Source of the DNA: Qipengyuania psychrotolerans
GTDB lineage: Bacteria; Pseudomonadota; Alphaproteobacteria; Sphingomonadales; Sphingomonadaceae
NCBI RefSeq assembly: GCF_019711355.1
Contig: NZ_CP081297.1
Span: 1,364,001 to 1,428,000, forward strand
Direction: 5' to 3'
Length of the DNA: 64,000 nt
The position numbers and the translations under genes are program-made. Shown here one piece after another: positions 56,402 to 64,000 of the stretch. Positions within the stretch are counted from its first letter, which is position 1, and every line of letters starts with the position of its first letter. The notes below the pieces were generated by a model. It was not told the DNA's origin. It searched no databases and was given only the letters and a program-made list of their open reading frames with translations.

Positions 56402-57340
56402 TCAAGATTTGATGTAAGTGCGACGGGCCAAAGCGCCGGGCCAAGCGAACAGCCATGCCGAAGCGCGATAATACCAAGGTGCCTTGCGGCGCCCCTTTGT
56501 CCGCGGATTAAAGGCCATCTTGCCTTCGTGCTTGAACTCATTCCCTCCAATCAGATGGTCGATTTCGAAGGCCTCTCCGGCAGCGATCCGATCGGTCACT
56601 GAGGACATATCCATGGAGAGAAAATCTCCGATCCGTTCGAGTTCGGCACGCGGGTTTGCGGAGAGATTGTCATGCGAAACATGTAATACCCGTTTCGGGA
56701 ACGCGCTGGCGATCCTGACCGCTGCCAGCATTCCCACTGACCATCCTGCCGCGAGCAGCATCATGAAGGGAAAAGTCATGAGCCCGGGACGATAGAGTCG
56801 CTTCATGAACTTTATAGGGCTGCCCGTGCCAAGCCTGTAATAGTGGGAGGTGATGGTGATGTCAGGCTCACGATAGATATGAATGACTTTCGCAGCCGGG
56901 TCAGACTTTAACATCATCAGTCCGCGCGTGTATTCCTTGTGGCTATCGACAAAAGCTTCAACTCCGAAGACCTTGCCAATAGCGGCGCTGAGCGAGCGCG
57001 TTGCAGAGGCATAGAACGCCCACCGATCATCAACGTTCTCTGGTTTGCTTGACAGCGCTGACCTGAACTCACGTATGTCAGTCATTTCGTAAAGGACGGG
57101 GATGTCATCGTCCAGACTGCGGCCGGTATCCCGTTGGTATTGGTCGAATACCTTTGACCATTTGACACACTCGCGAATTGGCTCTCCGCAGGAGCACTTC
57201 TCTTCTGGCCCCCGTGCAAACGCATCGAGGATCTCCCCGCATCCCTCGATGCCGGGATGACCATGCAAGAGAACGGTCAAGATTGTAGATCCCGAATGGG
57301 CCCGTCCGATCACGTAGATGGGCATCACACCATCAGCCAT
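56402..57340 (-). CDS. Sulfotransferase family protein (1)
   Basis: The 312-residue protein has the PAPS 5'-phosphosulfate loop YVIGRAHSGSTILTVLL (GRAHSGST 12-19) and a Cys-rich EKCSCGEPIRECVKW segment. IHIYREPDITITSHYY looks like the 3'-phosphate-binding motif. A hydrophobic stretch (FPFMMLLAAGWSVGMLAAV) may be a membrane contact. It would transfer sulfate from PAPS to a sugar hydroxyl. AGGAGGGG precedes the ATG at 57340, which decides the start; the gene overlaps the second sulfotransferase gene by eight bases. Confidence 0.85.
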   Translation of the reverse strand: MADGVMPIYVIGRAHSGSTILTVLLHGHPGIEGCGEILDAFARGPEEKCSCGEPIRECVKWSKVFDQYQRDTGRSLDDDIPVLYEMTDIREFRSALSSKPENVDDRWAFYASATRSLSAAIGKVFGVEAFVDSHKEYTRGLMMLKSDPAAKVIHIYREPDITITSHYYRLGTGSPIKFMKRLYRPGLMTFPFMMLLAAGWSVGMLAAVRIASAFPKRVLHVSHDNLSANPRAELERIGDFLSMDMSSVTDRIAAGEAFEIDHLIGGNEFKHEGKMAFNPRTKGRRKAPWYYRASAWLFAWPGALARRTYIKS

Positions 57341-58319
57341 GCGCCCCTCCTGAATATTTGGCAGCAAGCGGGGACCAGTCCGAAATATCGAATGGGACCA
57401 TGCTTTGGAGCTTGCGACAATCTTCTAAGAAATAGGCGTTGAGCCTGTCGCGCATTTCCTCACTCAATCTTTCGGGCCGGTCTGCAAATCTATCAACAAA
57501 TTGTGTCACGCTCCTGCTTACGCTTCGGCGAAGTCCCGGTGAAAGCAGGGGCTTGACCATGGACTTAACCAGGCTGGGCCGATTGAAACCATTGCGGATC
57601 GCGCCCAGGGTTTTGTTTTTGTGTTGCACAGTCACATTCTCGCGATCGCCGGATTGCACTTCGGCGGCTGGAATTTCCAGAAATTGGCAGATACGGTCGA
57701 AAACGGCCTGACTGTCAGCGCGAAAATCCTCGAACTTTAGCAGGAGAATTCGTTCATCGCCGAATGCATCAAGATACCGCTGCAAGTGCTGAGAATAAAG
57801 GCCGGTATAAAGGTACCGCCAACCGTATACCCAGTCGTCGCGGCCCCCTGACAATTCCTCATCGACCGCCTCTTCGAAGGTTAAAGCACGTTCGTTCCCG
57901 CGCGAGGAATTATAGCCCCAAGCGGAGTAGGCACGAGCGACCGGGTCACGCAATGCGATGATGATGCGCGCATTCGGCACCGTTTCGCGAATTCGCCGCG
58001 CCGCGTTGGGCGATGGAAAATAGGGTGTAGAGGCGTCTCCCCTGTGCGTGGCCAATTGCGCCGCACGGGATGCAAACATCGCCGCATAGGCCTGCTCCGT
58101 AAAAACGCCCATGTCGACCTGCGAGAGATCCTGGATTGTGCCATCAGGTCCAGGGCGTTTCATGGTTTGCCAACGCTCTTGGTCATCGAAGCCGCGAATG
58201 AAATAGCCCGGCTCCTTGGGAGTGGACATGAAAACATTCGGATGCTTGGCCAGCATCGCGTGCAAGCTGGTAGTCCCCGCCTTCTGCGCGCCCGCGATGA
58301 AAAATGTAGGGGCTGTCAT
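57333..58319 (-). CDS. Sulfotransferase domain protein (2)
   Basis: This 328-residue sulfotransferase is the most canonical of the three. It has the 5'-phosphosulfate loop FIAGAQKAGTTSLHAML (10-19), the 3'-phosphate motif RDPVARAYSAWGYN (124-132) and KEPGYFIRGFDD, a layout like heparan-type and other bacterial carbohydrate sulfotransferases. It is cytoplasmic and needs PAPS. Its ATG overlaps the flippase stop by ATGA, so sulfation genes and the flippase are translationally coupled. The acceptor is unknown. Confidence 0.9.
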   Translation of the reverse strand: MTAPTFFIAGAQKAGTTSLHAMLAKHPNVFMSTPKEPGYFIRGFDDQERWQTMKRPGPDGTIQDLSQVDMGVFTEQAYAAMFASRAAQLATHRGDASTPYFPSPNAARRIRETVPNARIIIALRDPVARAYSAWGYNSSRGNERALTFEEAVDEELSGGRDDWVYGWRYLYTGLYSQHLQRYLDAFGDERILLLKFEDFRADSQAVFDRICQFLEIPAAEVQSGDRENVTVQHKNKTLGAIRNGFNRPSLVKSMVKPLLSPGLRRSVSRSVTQFVDRFADRPERLSEEMRDRLNAYFLEDCRKLQSMVPFDISDWSPLAAKYSGGAHG

Positions 58320-59659
58320 AACGCTCGTTCCTTAAGCGGGAGAAGGTAGGCCGCGACCGAGGGGTCGATGCCAAGATTCCTTCTGGCCCAGAACACGACC
58401 CAGATATTCCAGCTCGCCTTCAATATGAGGAGCCCGAAGGCAGCCCCCAGACCGCCATAAAGGTAACTCAACAAAATGAGACTGGCGAAGCCCATCGGAT
58501 TGGCAATGAGGAGGATGCGCAGGAATTCGCGATCATGTCCTGTCATGTTCATGAGTTGACCGCTCGATCCGCACATCGCGGCGATCAAGAAACCGCACAT
58601 TACGACCAGTTGGGTCGTCGCTGAGCTTGCGAATTCTTGGTTCAACAGTCCCAGCAGGAGCTCTCCAAAGAAGGCAAGCACAGCGATGCCGGCAAGAGCC
58701 GCCGCCGTTGACCATAAGGCCGTAAAGCTTGCAACGCTTTGAAGACGGTCGCGGTCATTGGCCGCATAAGCACGGGCCAGCAAAGGAGAGGTCAGGAGGT
58801 TAAGTCCCTGCAGAGGGAACGCAATCACAGCCGCTATCCTGACAACAGCGAAAAAGGCGCCGGTTTCAGCAGGACTCACAAAAAGCCCTACGACTACAAC
58901 GCTGAACGGGAGAATGCCTGAATTCATCGCAGAGACCGCCCAAAGCCTCATCGAACTGGCGCGCCAGCCAGCTTTGCTCTGACTTATCGTTTCTTCGTCG
59001 CCGCTGGCAGGTTCCTCAAATTTCGCGAAATTCGTCAATTCGGCCCGCCAACGCGGCCGGGTCAAAAAAAGGAATTGAATAAATGTTAGAAAGGCCAGCG
59101 ACAACGCCAAGACCCAGATCGCCGCATTTGCATCCACCAAGATCGAGATTCCTCCACCGATCAAGGCGAGAATACCAAGGGCGATGGGACGCCAGACGAT
59201 TTCGCGCGGAACCAACGAACCGACCAGACTTCCCAGTCCTCGTAAGATGTGGGCCTGAAAATCGGCGGCCAGCATTCCGATGGATAGTAGCGCTACCGCA
59301 GTTGCCGACGCGTTCATGTCGCTCACGGCATTAAAGGCGAAAATTATTAGTACGGCGAGGAGCGCGCCCATGGCCGTCTTGGCCATACTATAGCGAAGCA
59401 CGGCGCGCATGAGGTCTGGCCTATCTCGCTCACGATAAGCGGCCAGCGATCGCAAAATCAAGCGCTGCTGACCCAGGTCGGTCACAAGAGAAACCGTTGT
59501 CGCAACGCTGAACGCAAAGCCGAAGTGGCCAAACTGGGTCGTCGTCATCCATTTCGACATGACGAAAATTAGCCCAAAGCCCAAAGCTGCGGACAGAAAT
59601 CGGATCAAGATCGCGACGCTACCCCAGCGCATGAGCTTGCTGATGCGCATAGTGCCCAT
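58316..59659 (-). CDS. Polysaccharide flippase (Wzx/MATE-like)
   Basis: The 447-residue protein has about 12 hydrophobic helices arranged as in the oligosaccharide-flippase families (FGHFGFAFSVATTVSLVTDLG; QRLILRSLAAYRERD). It would flip lipid-linked repeat units to the periplasm for polymerisation. The start at 59659 (ATG) shares one base with the upstream stop (TGATG); a TTG at 59662 is also in frame. The ATGA overlap at its 3' end joins it to a sulfotransferase gene. This implies sulfation before or together with flipping. Confidence 0.88.
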   Translation of the reverse strand: MGTMRISKLMRWGSVAILIRFLSAALGFGLIFVMSKWMTTTQFGHFGFAFSVATTVSLVTDLGQQRLILRSLAAYRERDRPDLMRAVLRYSMAKTAMGALLAVLIIFAFNAVSDMNASATAVALLSIGMLAADFQAHILRGLGSLVGSLVPREIVWRPIALGILALIGGGISILVDANAAIWVLALSLAFLTFIQFLFLTRPRWRAELTNFAKFEEPASGDEETISQSKAGWRASSMRLWAVSAMNSGILPFSVVVVGLFVSPAETGAFFAVVRIAAVIAFPLQGLNLLTSPLLARAYAANDRDRLQSVASFTALWSTAAALAGIAVLAFFGELLLGLLNQEFASSATTQLVVMCGFLIAAMCGSSGQLMNMTGHDREFLRILLIANPMGFASLILLSYLYGGLGAAFGLLILKASWNIWVVFWARRNLGIDPSVAAYLLPLKERAL

Positions 59660-60570
59660 CAAGCAGCCTCGTTCGGAAAAAACCGCGCCATCTCATCGGC
59701 GCTAAAACCGACTGACCGCGCGCCTTCAGCCCATTTCTCCGAATCCGGCCGAAGCCCCCTCGAAGCGGGTTTAAGCCAAGAACTATCAATTGATACGCGG
59801 GCGATTCCAGCGAGATCCTGAATCTGCGAAATGTTTACCGCAGGCTCGCTGCAAAGCTCTTCAAATGACAGTGACATAAATTGATCGCCGTAACATTCTC
59901 GTCCCTCGCTCTCCGCCAGGCGAAATGCGCCGAGCCATATCGCGAGGAGACGATGGAAAGCAGGGACATTGCTCGCCAACTTTGGCAAACTCACTCCGGC
60001 TTCGGATAAGAGTGAAGCGGTAGCGTCGAAGTGAAGGCCACGCGTGAGTTCTTCCATTCCCCAGCCATTAAACCGGCGCTTGCGCTGTAGCGCAGTCCTG
60101 CGGTTCCAGCTTTTACGCAGCCCGAATGGGTCGAAACTATCTGAAGGTTGGAGGTGTGAACTCGCAAAGGCGACGGGATGCCTGAAGAGATGGACAAGCA
60201 CTGCATCGGAGGCGGCCTCATGGAGCGCCCGGATCTTGCCCATGCATCTCGTCACATCAAACGCGACCGGTCCGCTGTCGAGCAGATACTGAAGGTACTG
60301 AACTTGCCCTTCGGAAAACTCGCGGGTGACTTCTTCCCCTCGGCTGATCGGTGCATAAAGATCGCGAAAACGCTGGGGGTCGCGATTGTACAGCGCAATG
60401 AATTCGGCGCGGGTCCGCTTCTGATTTTCGGCGGGCAAGTCATGGAGCAGCCTGCTGAAGGGTTCATCATAGCAGGTGTATCGTCGATCCTGACGGAGCA
60501 GGTTCCACAGTGCTGTCGTGCCTGAGCGACGCAGGGCAACAACCGCAATATGTTTGGGAGAGGCCACCAT
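59659..60570 (-). CDS. Sulfotransferase family protein (3)
   Basis: The 303-residue protein has the phosphosulfate-loop motif VVALRRSGTTALWNLLRQ (14-21) and the 3'-phosphate-type motif HLFRHPVAFASSHL (130-138). It is only distantly like the other two sulfotransferases here, so it is not a recent duplicate. A helical C-terminal domain with FMSLSFEELCSEP is common in this family. The gene stop overlaps the flippase start. It lies eight bases downstream of the GT2 gene. Confidence 0.85.
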   Translation of the reverse strand: MVASPKHIAVVALRRSGTTALWNLLRQDRRYTCYDEPFSRLLHDLPAENQKRTRAEFIALYNRDPQRFRDLYAPISRGEEVTREFSEGQVQYLQYLLDSGPVAFDVTRCMGKIRALHEAASDAVLVHLFRHPVAFASSHLQPSDSFDPFGLRKSWNRRTALQRKRRFNGWGMEELTRGLHFDATASLLSEAGVSLPKLASNVPAFHRLLAIWLGAFRLAESEGRECYGDQFMSLSFEELCSEPAVNISQIQDLAGIARVSIDSSWLKPASRGLRPDSEKWAEGARSVGFSADEMARFFPNEAA

Positions 60571-60578
60571 GCTTTCTA

Positions 60579-61406
60579 CTAACGGCTACGCAGCCATTGC
60601 ATCACTCGCCGGGCATTTACGAAACCAGCATTGAAAAACCATCCACCCATGAGCTGCAGCGACTTAGCGAGCGGAAGCTGTTCCTGCGTACGGTAAACGT
60701 TCCACTGAAACGGGATCACCTTGAACTTGTTGGACGACACCGTACCGCTGTGAATACGGTAGCTGCTGGTGACTTCGTCAAGCAACCGGGCTTCGCCTAA
60801 AACTTTGAGCAAGCGCAAGAAAAAAACGAAATCCTGACGCTTCCTGATGAGCGGAAAATAAACGGGCTTTGGAAGGGCGCCGAGATCAACCATCAAGCTT
60901 GAAGTTCGGATGATGCAATGCCGCAGAAGTTCCTCGTAAGTGACGCTCGCGGCTAACGGACCGCTCGAGCCAATCTTGCTACCCTCACTGTCGATCAGAT
61001 CGTACCTTGTGTAGCACATTTTCGCTCCGCTCGATTGCATGAACCGAAGCTGCTTTTCGATCTTATCTGGATACCAGCGGTCATCGGAATCCAAGAGGGC
61101 AAGGAATTCGCCAGAAACGGCATCAATACCCTTGTTCCGGGCGTTGCCTGCGCCCGCATTCGTGTCTAGCGGAATAATCTTTAACCGCGGATCATCGATT
61201 TTATCGAGCAGGTCTAGGGTGTCGTCGCTCGACGCATCGTCAACTGCGAGAATTTCGAGGTTCTCGTGCGACTGATTGAGAACGGAATTCACCGTCTCAA
61301 GAATATGCGAACGCGAATTATGCATCGGGATAACGACCGACACCAATGGTGCCGAAGCACGACTCAATGTACGACCGGGGCTGTCTGCCGGCATATGGGC
61401 GACCAT
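60579..61406 (-). CDS. Glycosyltransferase family 2 protein
   Basis: The 275-residue GT-A enzyme has PLVSVVIPMHNSRSHILETV near the N-terminus, LEILAVDDASSDDTLDLL and the metal-binding DSDD at 106-109 in FLALLDSDDRWYPDK. It probably adds a sugar to the growing lipid-linked unit. It is the first gene of the minus-strand group GT2-sulfotransferase-flippase-sulfotransferase-sulfotransferase-GT4, with gaps or overlaps of no more than 41 bases. The start could be 61406 or 61394. The 209 bases to icd hold promoters for both directions. Confidence 0.9.
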   Translation of the reverse strand: MVAHMPADSPGRTLSRASAPLVSVVIPMHNSRSHILETVNSVLNQSHENLEILAVDDASSDDTLDLLDKIDDPRLKIIPLDTNAGAGNARNKGIDAVSGEFLALLDSDDRWYPDKIEKQLRFMQSSGAKMCYTRYDLIDSEGSKIGSSGPLAASVTYEELLRHCIIRTSSLMVDLGALPKPVYFPLIRKRQDFVFFLRLLKVLGEARLLDEVTSSYRIHSGTVSSNKFKVIPFQWNVYRTQEQLPLAKSLQLMGGWFFNAGFVNARRVMQWLRSR

Positions 61407-61615
61407 TTACAATGTGTTGCGAGGGATTCGACTGGTTAGACCGAAGTGAAGGCCTGCCCGAATGCATTCAGGCGGCGACTTAGGACTTTGTCTAGCGATG
61501 GCGTCATCAAATTCAACCCCATTTGTTGACGCGATCGTTCCAAGCCCCCGTCCCTTGCTCTAGTCCACTCCTCTGCTAAAGCGCGCATAAATCAATTCGA
61601 ACAGACAGGAAATTT

Positions 61616-62836
61616 ATGGCCAAGATCAAGGTAGCCAACCCGGTCGTCGAACTAGACGGCGATGAAATGACGAAGATCATCTGGAAGTGGATCCGCGAGC
61701 AGCTGATCCTTCCTTATCTGGATGTTGACCTGAAATACTACGACCTCTCGATCGAGAAACGCGACGAGACGGACGATCAGATCACGGTCGATGCCGCTAA
61801 TGCGATCAAGGAACACGGTGTTGGCGTCAAATGCGCCACTATCACTCCTGATGAAGCCCGCGTTGAGGAATTCGGCCTCAAGAAGATGTGGCGCTCGCCC
61901 AACGGCACCATCCGCAACATCCTTGGCGGCGTGGTTTTCCGCGAGCCCATCGTGATCGACAACGTTCCGCGCCTAGTGCCCGGCTGGACTGACCCGATCG
62001 TGGTTGGCCGTCACGCATTCGGTGACCAGTATCGCGCCACTGACACCCTGATCCCCGGCGCCGGCAAGCTGCGCCTTGTGTTCGAAGGTGCCGACGGGAA
62101 GAACATCGATCTCGATGTGTTCGAGTTCGAAAGCCCGGGCGTCGCCATGGCGATGTATAATCTCGACGACAGCATCCGCGATTTTGCCCGCGCCAGTTTC
62201 CAGTACGGTCTGGACCGCAAATGGCCGGTCTACCTGTCGACCAAGAACACCATCCTCAAGAAGTACGATGGCCGCTTCAAGGATCTGTTCCAGGAAGTGT
62301 TCGAAGCTGAATATCAGGCGGACTTCGACAAGCACGGCATCACTTACGAACACCGTCTGATCGATGACATGGTCGCGGCAGCGCTCAAATGGAGCGGCAA
62401 GTTCGTCTGGGCCTGCAAGAACTACGATGGCGACGTTCAGTCGGACATCGTGGCACAGGGCTTCGGCTCGCTCGGCCTCATGACCTCCGTGCTGATGACG
62501 CCCGACGGCAAGACCGTCGAAGCAGAAGCGGCGCACGGCACCGTCACTCGCCATTATCGCCAGCATCAGCAGGGCAAGGCCACTTCGACCAACCCTATCG
62601 CCAGCATTTTCGCCTGGACGCGCGGTCTTATGTATCGCGGCAAGTTCGACAACACCCCAGACGTGGTCAAATTTGCCGAAACGCTGGAAGCTGTCTGCAT
62701 CAAGACGGTTGAAAGCGGCAAGATGACCAAGGACCTCGCACTGCTTATCGGCCCCCAGCAGAGCTGGATGACGACCGAGCAGTTCTTCGCAGCGATCGTC
62801 GAAGGTCTCGAGCAGGAAATGGCCAACTGGGGCTGA
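61616..62836 (+). CDS. icd: NADP-dependent isocitrate dehydrogenase
   Basis: Icd oxidises isocitrate to 2-oxoglutarate in the TCA cycle. The 406-residue protein is of the type II (eukaryote-like, homodimeric) NADP class: [19 protein letters not shown] at the start, [24 protein letters not shown] for isocitrate binding, and [32 protein letters not shown] in two pieces near the end. AGGA lies five bases before the ATG. It stands alone between the polysaccharide locus and a strong terminator. Confidence 0.96.
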   Translation: MAKIKVANPVVELDGDEMTKIIWKWIREQLILPYLDVDLKYYDLSIEKRDETDDQITVDAANAIKEHGVGVKCATITPDEARVEEFGLKKMWRSPNGTIRNILGGVVFREPIVIDNVPRLVPGWTDPIVVGRHAFGDQYRATDTLIPGAGKLRLVFEGADGKNIDLDVFEFESPGVAMAMYNLDDSIRDFARASFQYGLDRKWPVYLSTKNTILKKYDGRFKDLFQEVFEAEYQADFDKHGITYEHRLIDDMVAAALKWSGKFVWACKNYDGDVQSDIVAQGFGSLGLMTSVLMTPDGKTVEAEAAHGTVTRHYRQHQQGKATSTNPIASIFAWTRGLMYRGKFDNTPDVVKFAETLEAVCIKTVESGKMTKDLALLIGPQQSWMTTEQFFAAIVEGLEQEMANWG

Positions 62837-62880
62837 CACCAATTGCCTGCTGCGGCATTTCGTAAGCAAGGCTAGATCTT

Positions 62881-62914
62881 ACGGGGTCGGCAATTGCCGG
62901 CCCCGTTTTCTTTT
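62881..62914 (+). terminator. Rho-independent terminator after icd
   Basis: ACGGGGTCGGC (62881-62891) pairs with GCCGGCCCCGT (62896-62906) around an AATT loop, with one wobble pair. TTTCTTTT follows directly. It is 44 bases after the icd stop and 27 bases before the next start. Confidence 0.9.
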
Positions 62915-62940
62915 GCGGCTCAAGGATAAACGAGAGATAC

Positions 62941-64000
62941 ATGGCGAAGATACCGGCGAAAAAGCGCGCACCGCGCCGCAAGACGAGCGAAAAATTCGGC
63001 CAGAAGCGGCTCGAAATTCGCAATGCCATGATCAAGGATATCCCTGGAATTGCGCACCTCGTCAGGCGCGTTTACGACGATATGCCCGCGTACACGCACG
63101 GTGAAATCCGCGGCCAGATCAACAATTTTTCGGAAGGCTGTTTCGTCGCACTGCTCGACGAGGAAGTTGTTGGATACTGCGCGACGATGCAGGTCGGCGA
63201 AGCCCTCGCCTTCCAGGACCATACTTGGGATGAGATTACCGGTAACGGCTACGGCAGCCGCCACGATCCGACCGGCGACTGGCTGTATGGCTACGAGATG
63301 TGTGTCGACCCGAAGGTGCGCGGCGTGCGCATTGGGCGCAGGCTTTACGAAGAACGGCGTGCGCTTGCTGAAGAGCGCGACCTCACCGGCATCGTATTTG
63401 CGGGCCGGATGCCAAACTATCGGCGCTTCCAGAAACGCGTCGAAGGTCCTAAAGATTACCTTGAGAAAGTCGTTGAAGGTAAGCTTCACGACCCGGTCCT
63501 GCGCTTCCAGCTCGCCAATGGTTTTGAGCCGGAACGCATCCTTGTGGGCTACCTTCCCGAAGACAAGGCTTCGATGGCGAACGCCGTGATGATGGTCTGG
63601 CGCAACCCGTATGTGGAGCGCGATCAGCCGGTGAAGAAGCGCCTGCCTCGCGGGGTAGAGGCGGTTCGCGTGGCCACGTGCCAGCTACAGGCGCGCCAAG
63701 TTGCCGACTATGACGAGTTCATGCGCCACGTCACATATTTCGTCGATGTTGCAAGCGATTACGAAGCAGACTTCATTGTCTTTCCCGAACTCTTCACGCT
63801 AATGTTGCTGAGTTTCGAGGAAAAGGAACTGTCTCCGGTGGAGGCCATCGAGAGGCTTTCTGAATACACACCGCGCTTGCGCCAGGACATTTCCGAGATG
63901 GCGATGCGCTACAACATCAACATCATCGCTGGCAGCCACCCGACGAGGATGGACGACGGCGACATCCACAACATCGCCTATGTCTGCCTACGGGACGGTT
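62941..64000 (+). CDS. GNAT acetyltransferase - carbon-nitrogen hydrolase fusion (partial)
   Basis: An open frame from the ATG at 62941 runs to the window end with no stop, giving at least 353 residues. A basic N-terminus (residues 1-22) leads into a GNAT domain: RNAMIKDIPGIAHLVRRVYDD, CVDPKVRGVRIGRRLYEERR and FQLANGFEPER. From about residue 238 a nitrilase-type domain starts (VEAVRVATCQLQ), with the catalytic Glu in ADFIVFPELFTLML. The nitrilase Lys and Cys lie beyond the window. Bifunctional proteins of this build are known; the substrates are not. GAGAGATAC precedes the ATG. Confidence 0.9.
   Translation, partial: MAKIPAKKRAPRRKTSEKFGQKRLEIRNAMIKDIPGIAHLVRRVYDDMPAYTHGEIRGQINNFSEGCFVALLDEEVVGYCATMQVGEALAFQDHTWDEITGNGYGSRHDPTGDWLYGYEMCVDPKVRGVRIGRRLYEERRALAEERDLTGIVFAGRMPNYRRFQKRVEGPKDYLEKVVEGKLHDPVLRFQLANGFEPERILVGYLPEDKASMANAVMMVWRNPYVERDQPVKKRLPRGVEAVRVATCQLQARQVADYDEFMRHVTYFVDVASDYEADFIVFPELFTLMLLSFEEKELSPVEAIERLSEYTPRLRQDISEMAMRYNINIIAGSHPTRMDDGDIHNIAYVCLRDG

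Noticed and set aside
61407-61615. Possible attachment site matching the tRNA-Val 3' end near icd
   Set aside because: I looked for TTGGTACGCCCACCA or close variants between the GT2 gene and icd and saw none, so an integrative-element origin is not supported by sequence.

Overview
The window reads as one contiguous piece of an alphaproteobacterial chromosome, most likely from Sphingomonadales, family Erythrobacteraceae (Erythrobacter, Qipengyuania or a relative). This rests on protein character (CpdR, DUF4170, SapC family, PilZ, AmpG-like transporter), on gene orders such as yqeY-dnaG-rpoD and trpB-trpA-accD-folC, and on frequent GTG/TTG starts and 4-base ATGA/GTGA/TTGA overlaps. The genus is inferred; no rRNA or other decisive marker is present.

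Positions 1-39000 are mainly housekeeping. They hold small envelope/stress proteins, greA, carA-orf-carB, yqeY, dnaG, rpoD, a TIR-domain signalling protein, rpiB, glyA, nrdR, a TrmJ-like methyltransferase, a chorismate mutase, trpBA-accD-folC, a PilZ protein, an AmpG-like transporter, a Rieske oxygenase, an rRNA pseudouridine synthase, rsmD, a UvrD/PcrA helicase, a fatty acid hydroxylase-family protein, an RhlE-like helicase, an FAD-linked dehydrogenase, a SapC protein and an M48 protease. Mannose-1-phosphate guanylyltransferase and mannose-6-phosphate isomerase follow and could feed GDP-mannose to the polysaccharide locus downstream.

At 39000-43200 an N-formylglutamate amidohydrolase and cpdR flank a large secreted RTX metalloprotease. 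A tRNA-Val(GAC) follows.

Positions 43400-61400 form the accessory part: a polysaccharide assembly locus. It has an initiating sugar-phosphate transferase, a Wzc-like tyrosine autokinase with a Tyr-Gly tail, a Wza-like export lipoprotein, two polymerase/ligase-type membrane proteins, a beta-helix protein with a twin-arginine motif, a flippase, two glycosyltransferases and three different sulfotransferases. The simplest reading is a sulfated exopolysaccharide or sulfated surface glycan, which is the most interesting system here. A very small secreted protein with a strong ribosome binding site and its own terminator lies inside the locus.

From 61600 the window returns to housekeeping genes: NADP isocitrate dehydrogenase with a clear terminator, then a GNAT-nitrilase fusion cut by the window end. 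No CRISPR array, rRNA, transposase or prophage was seen.
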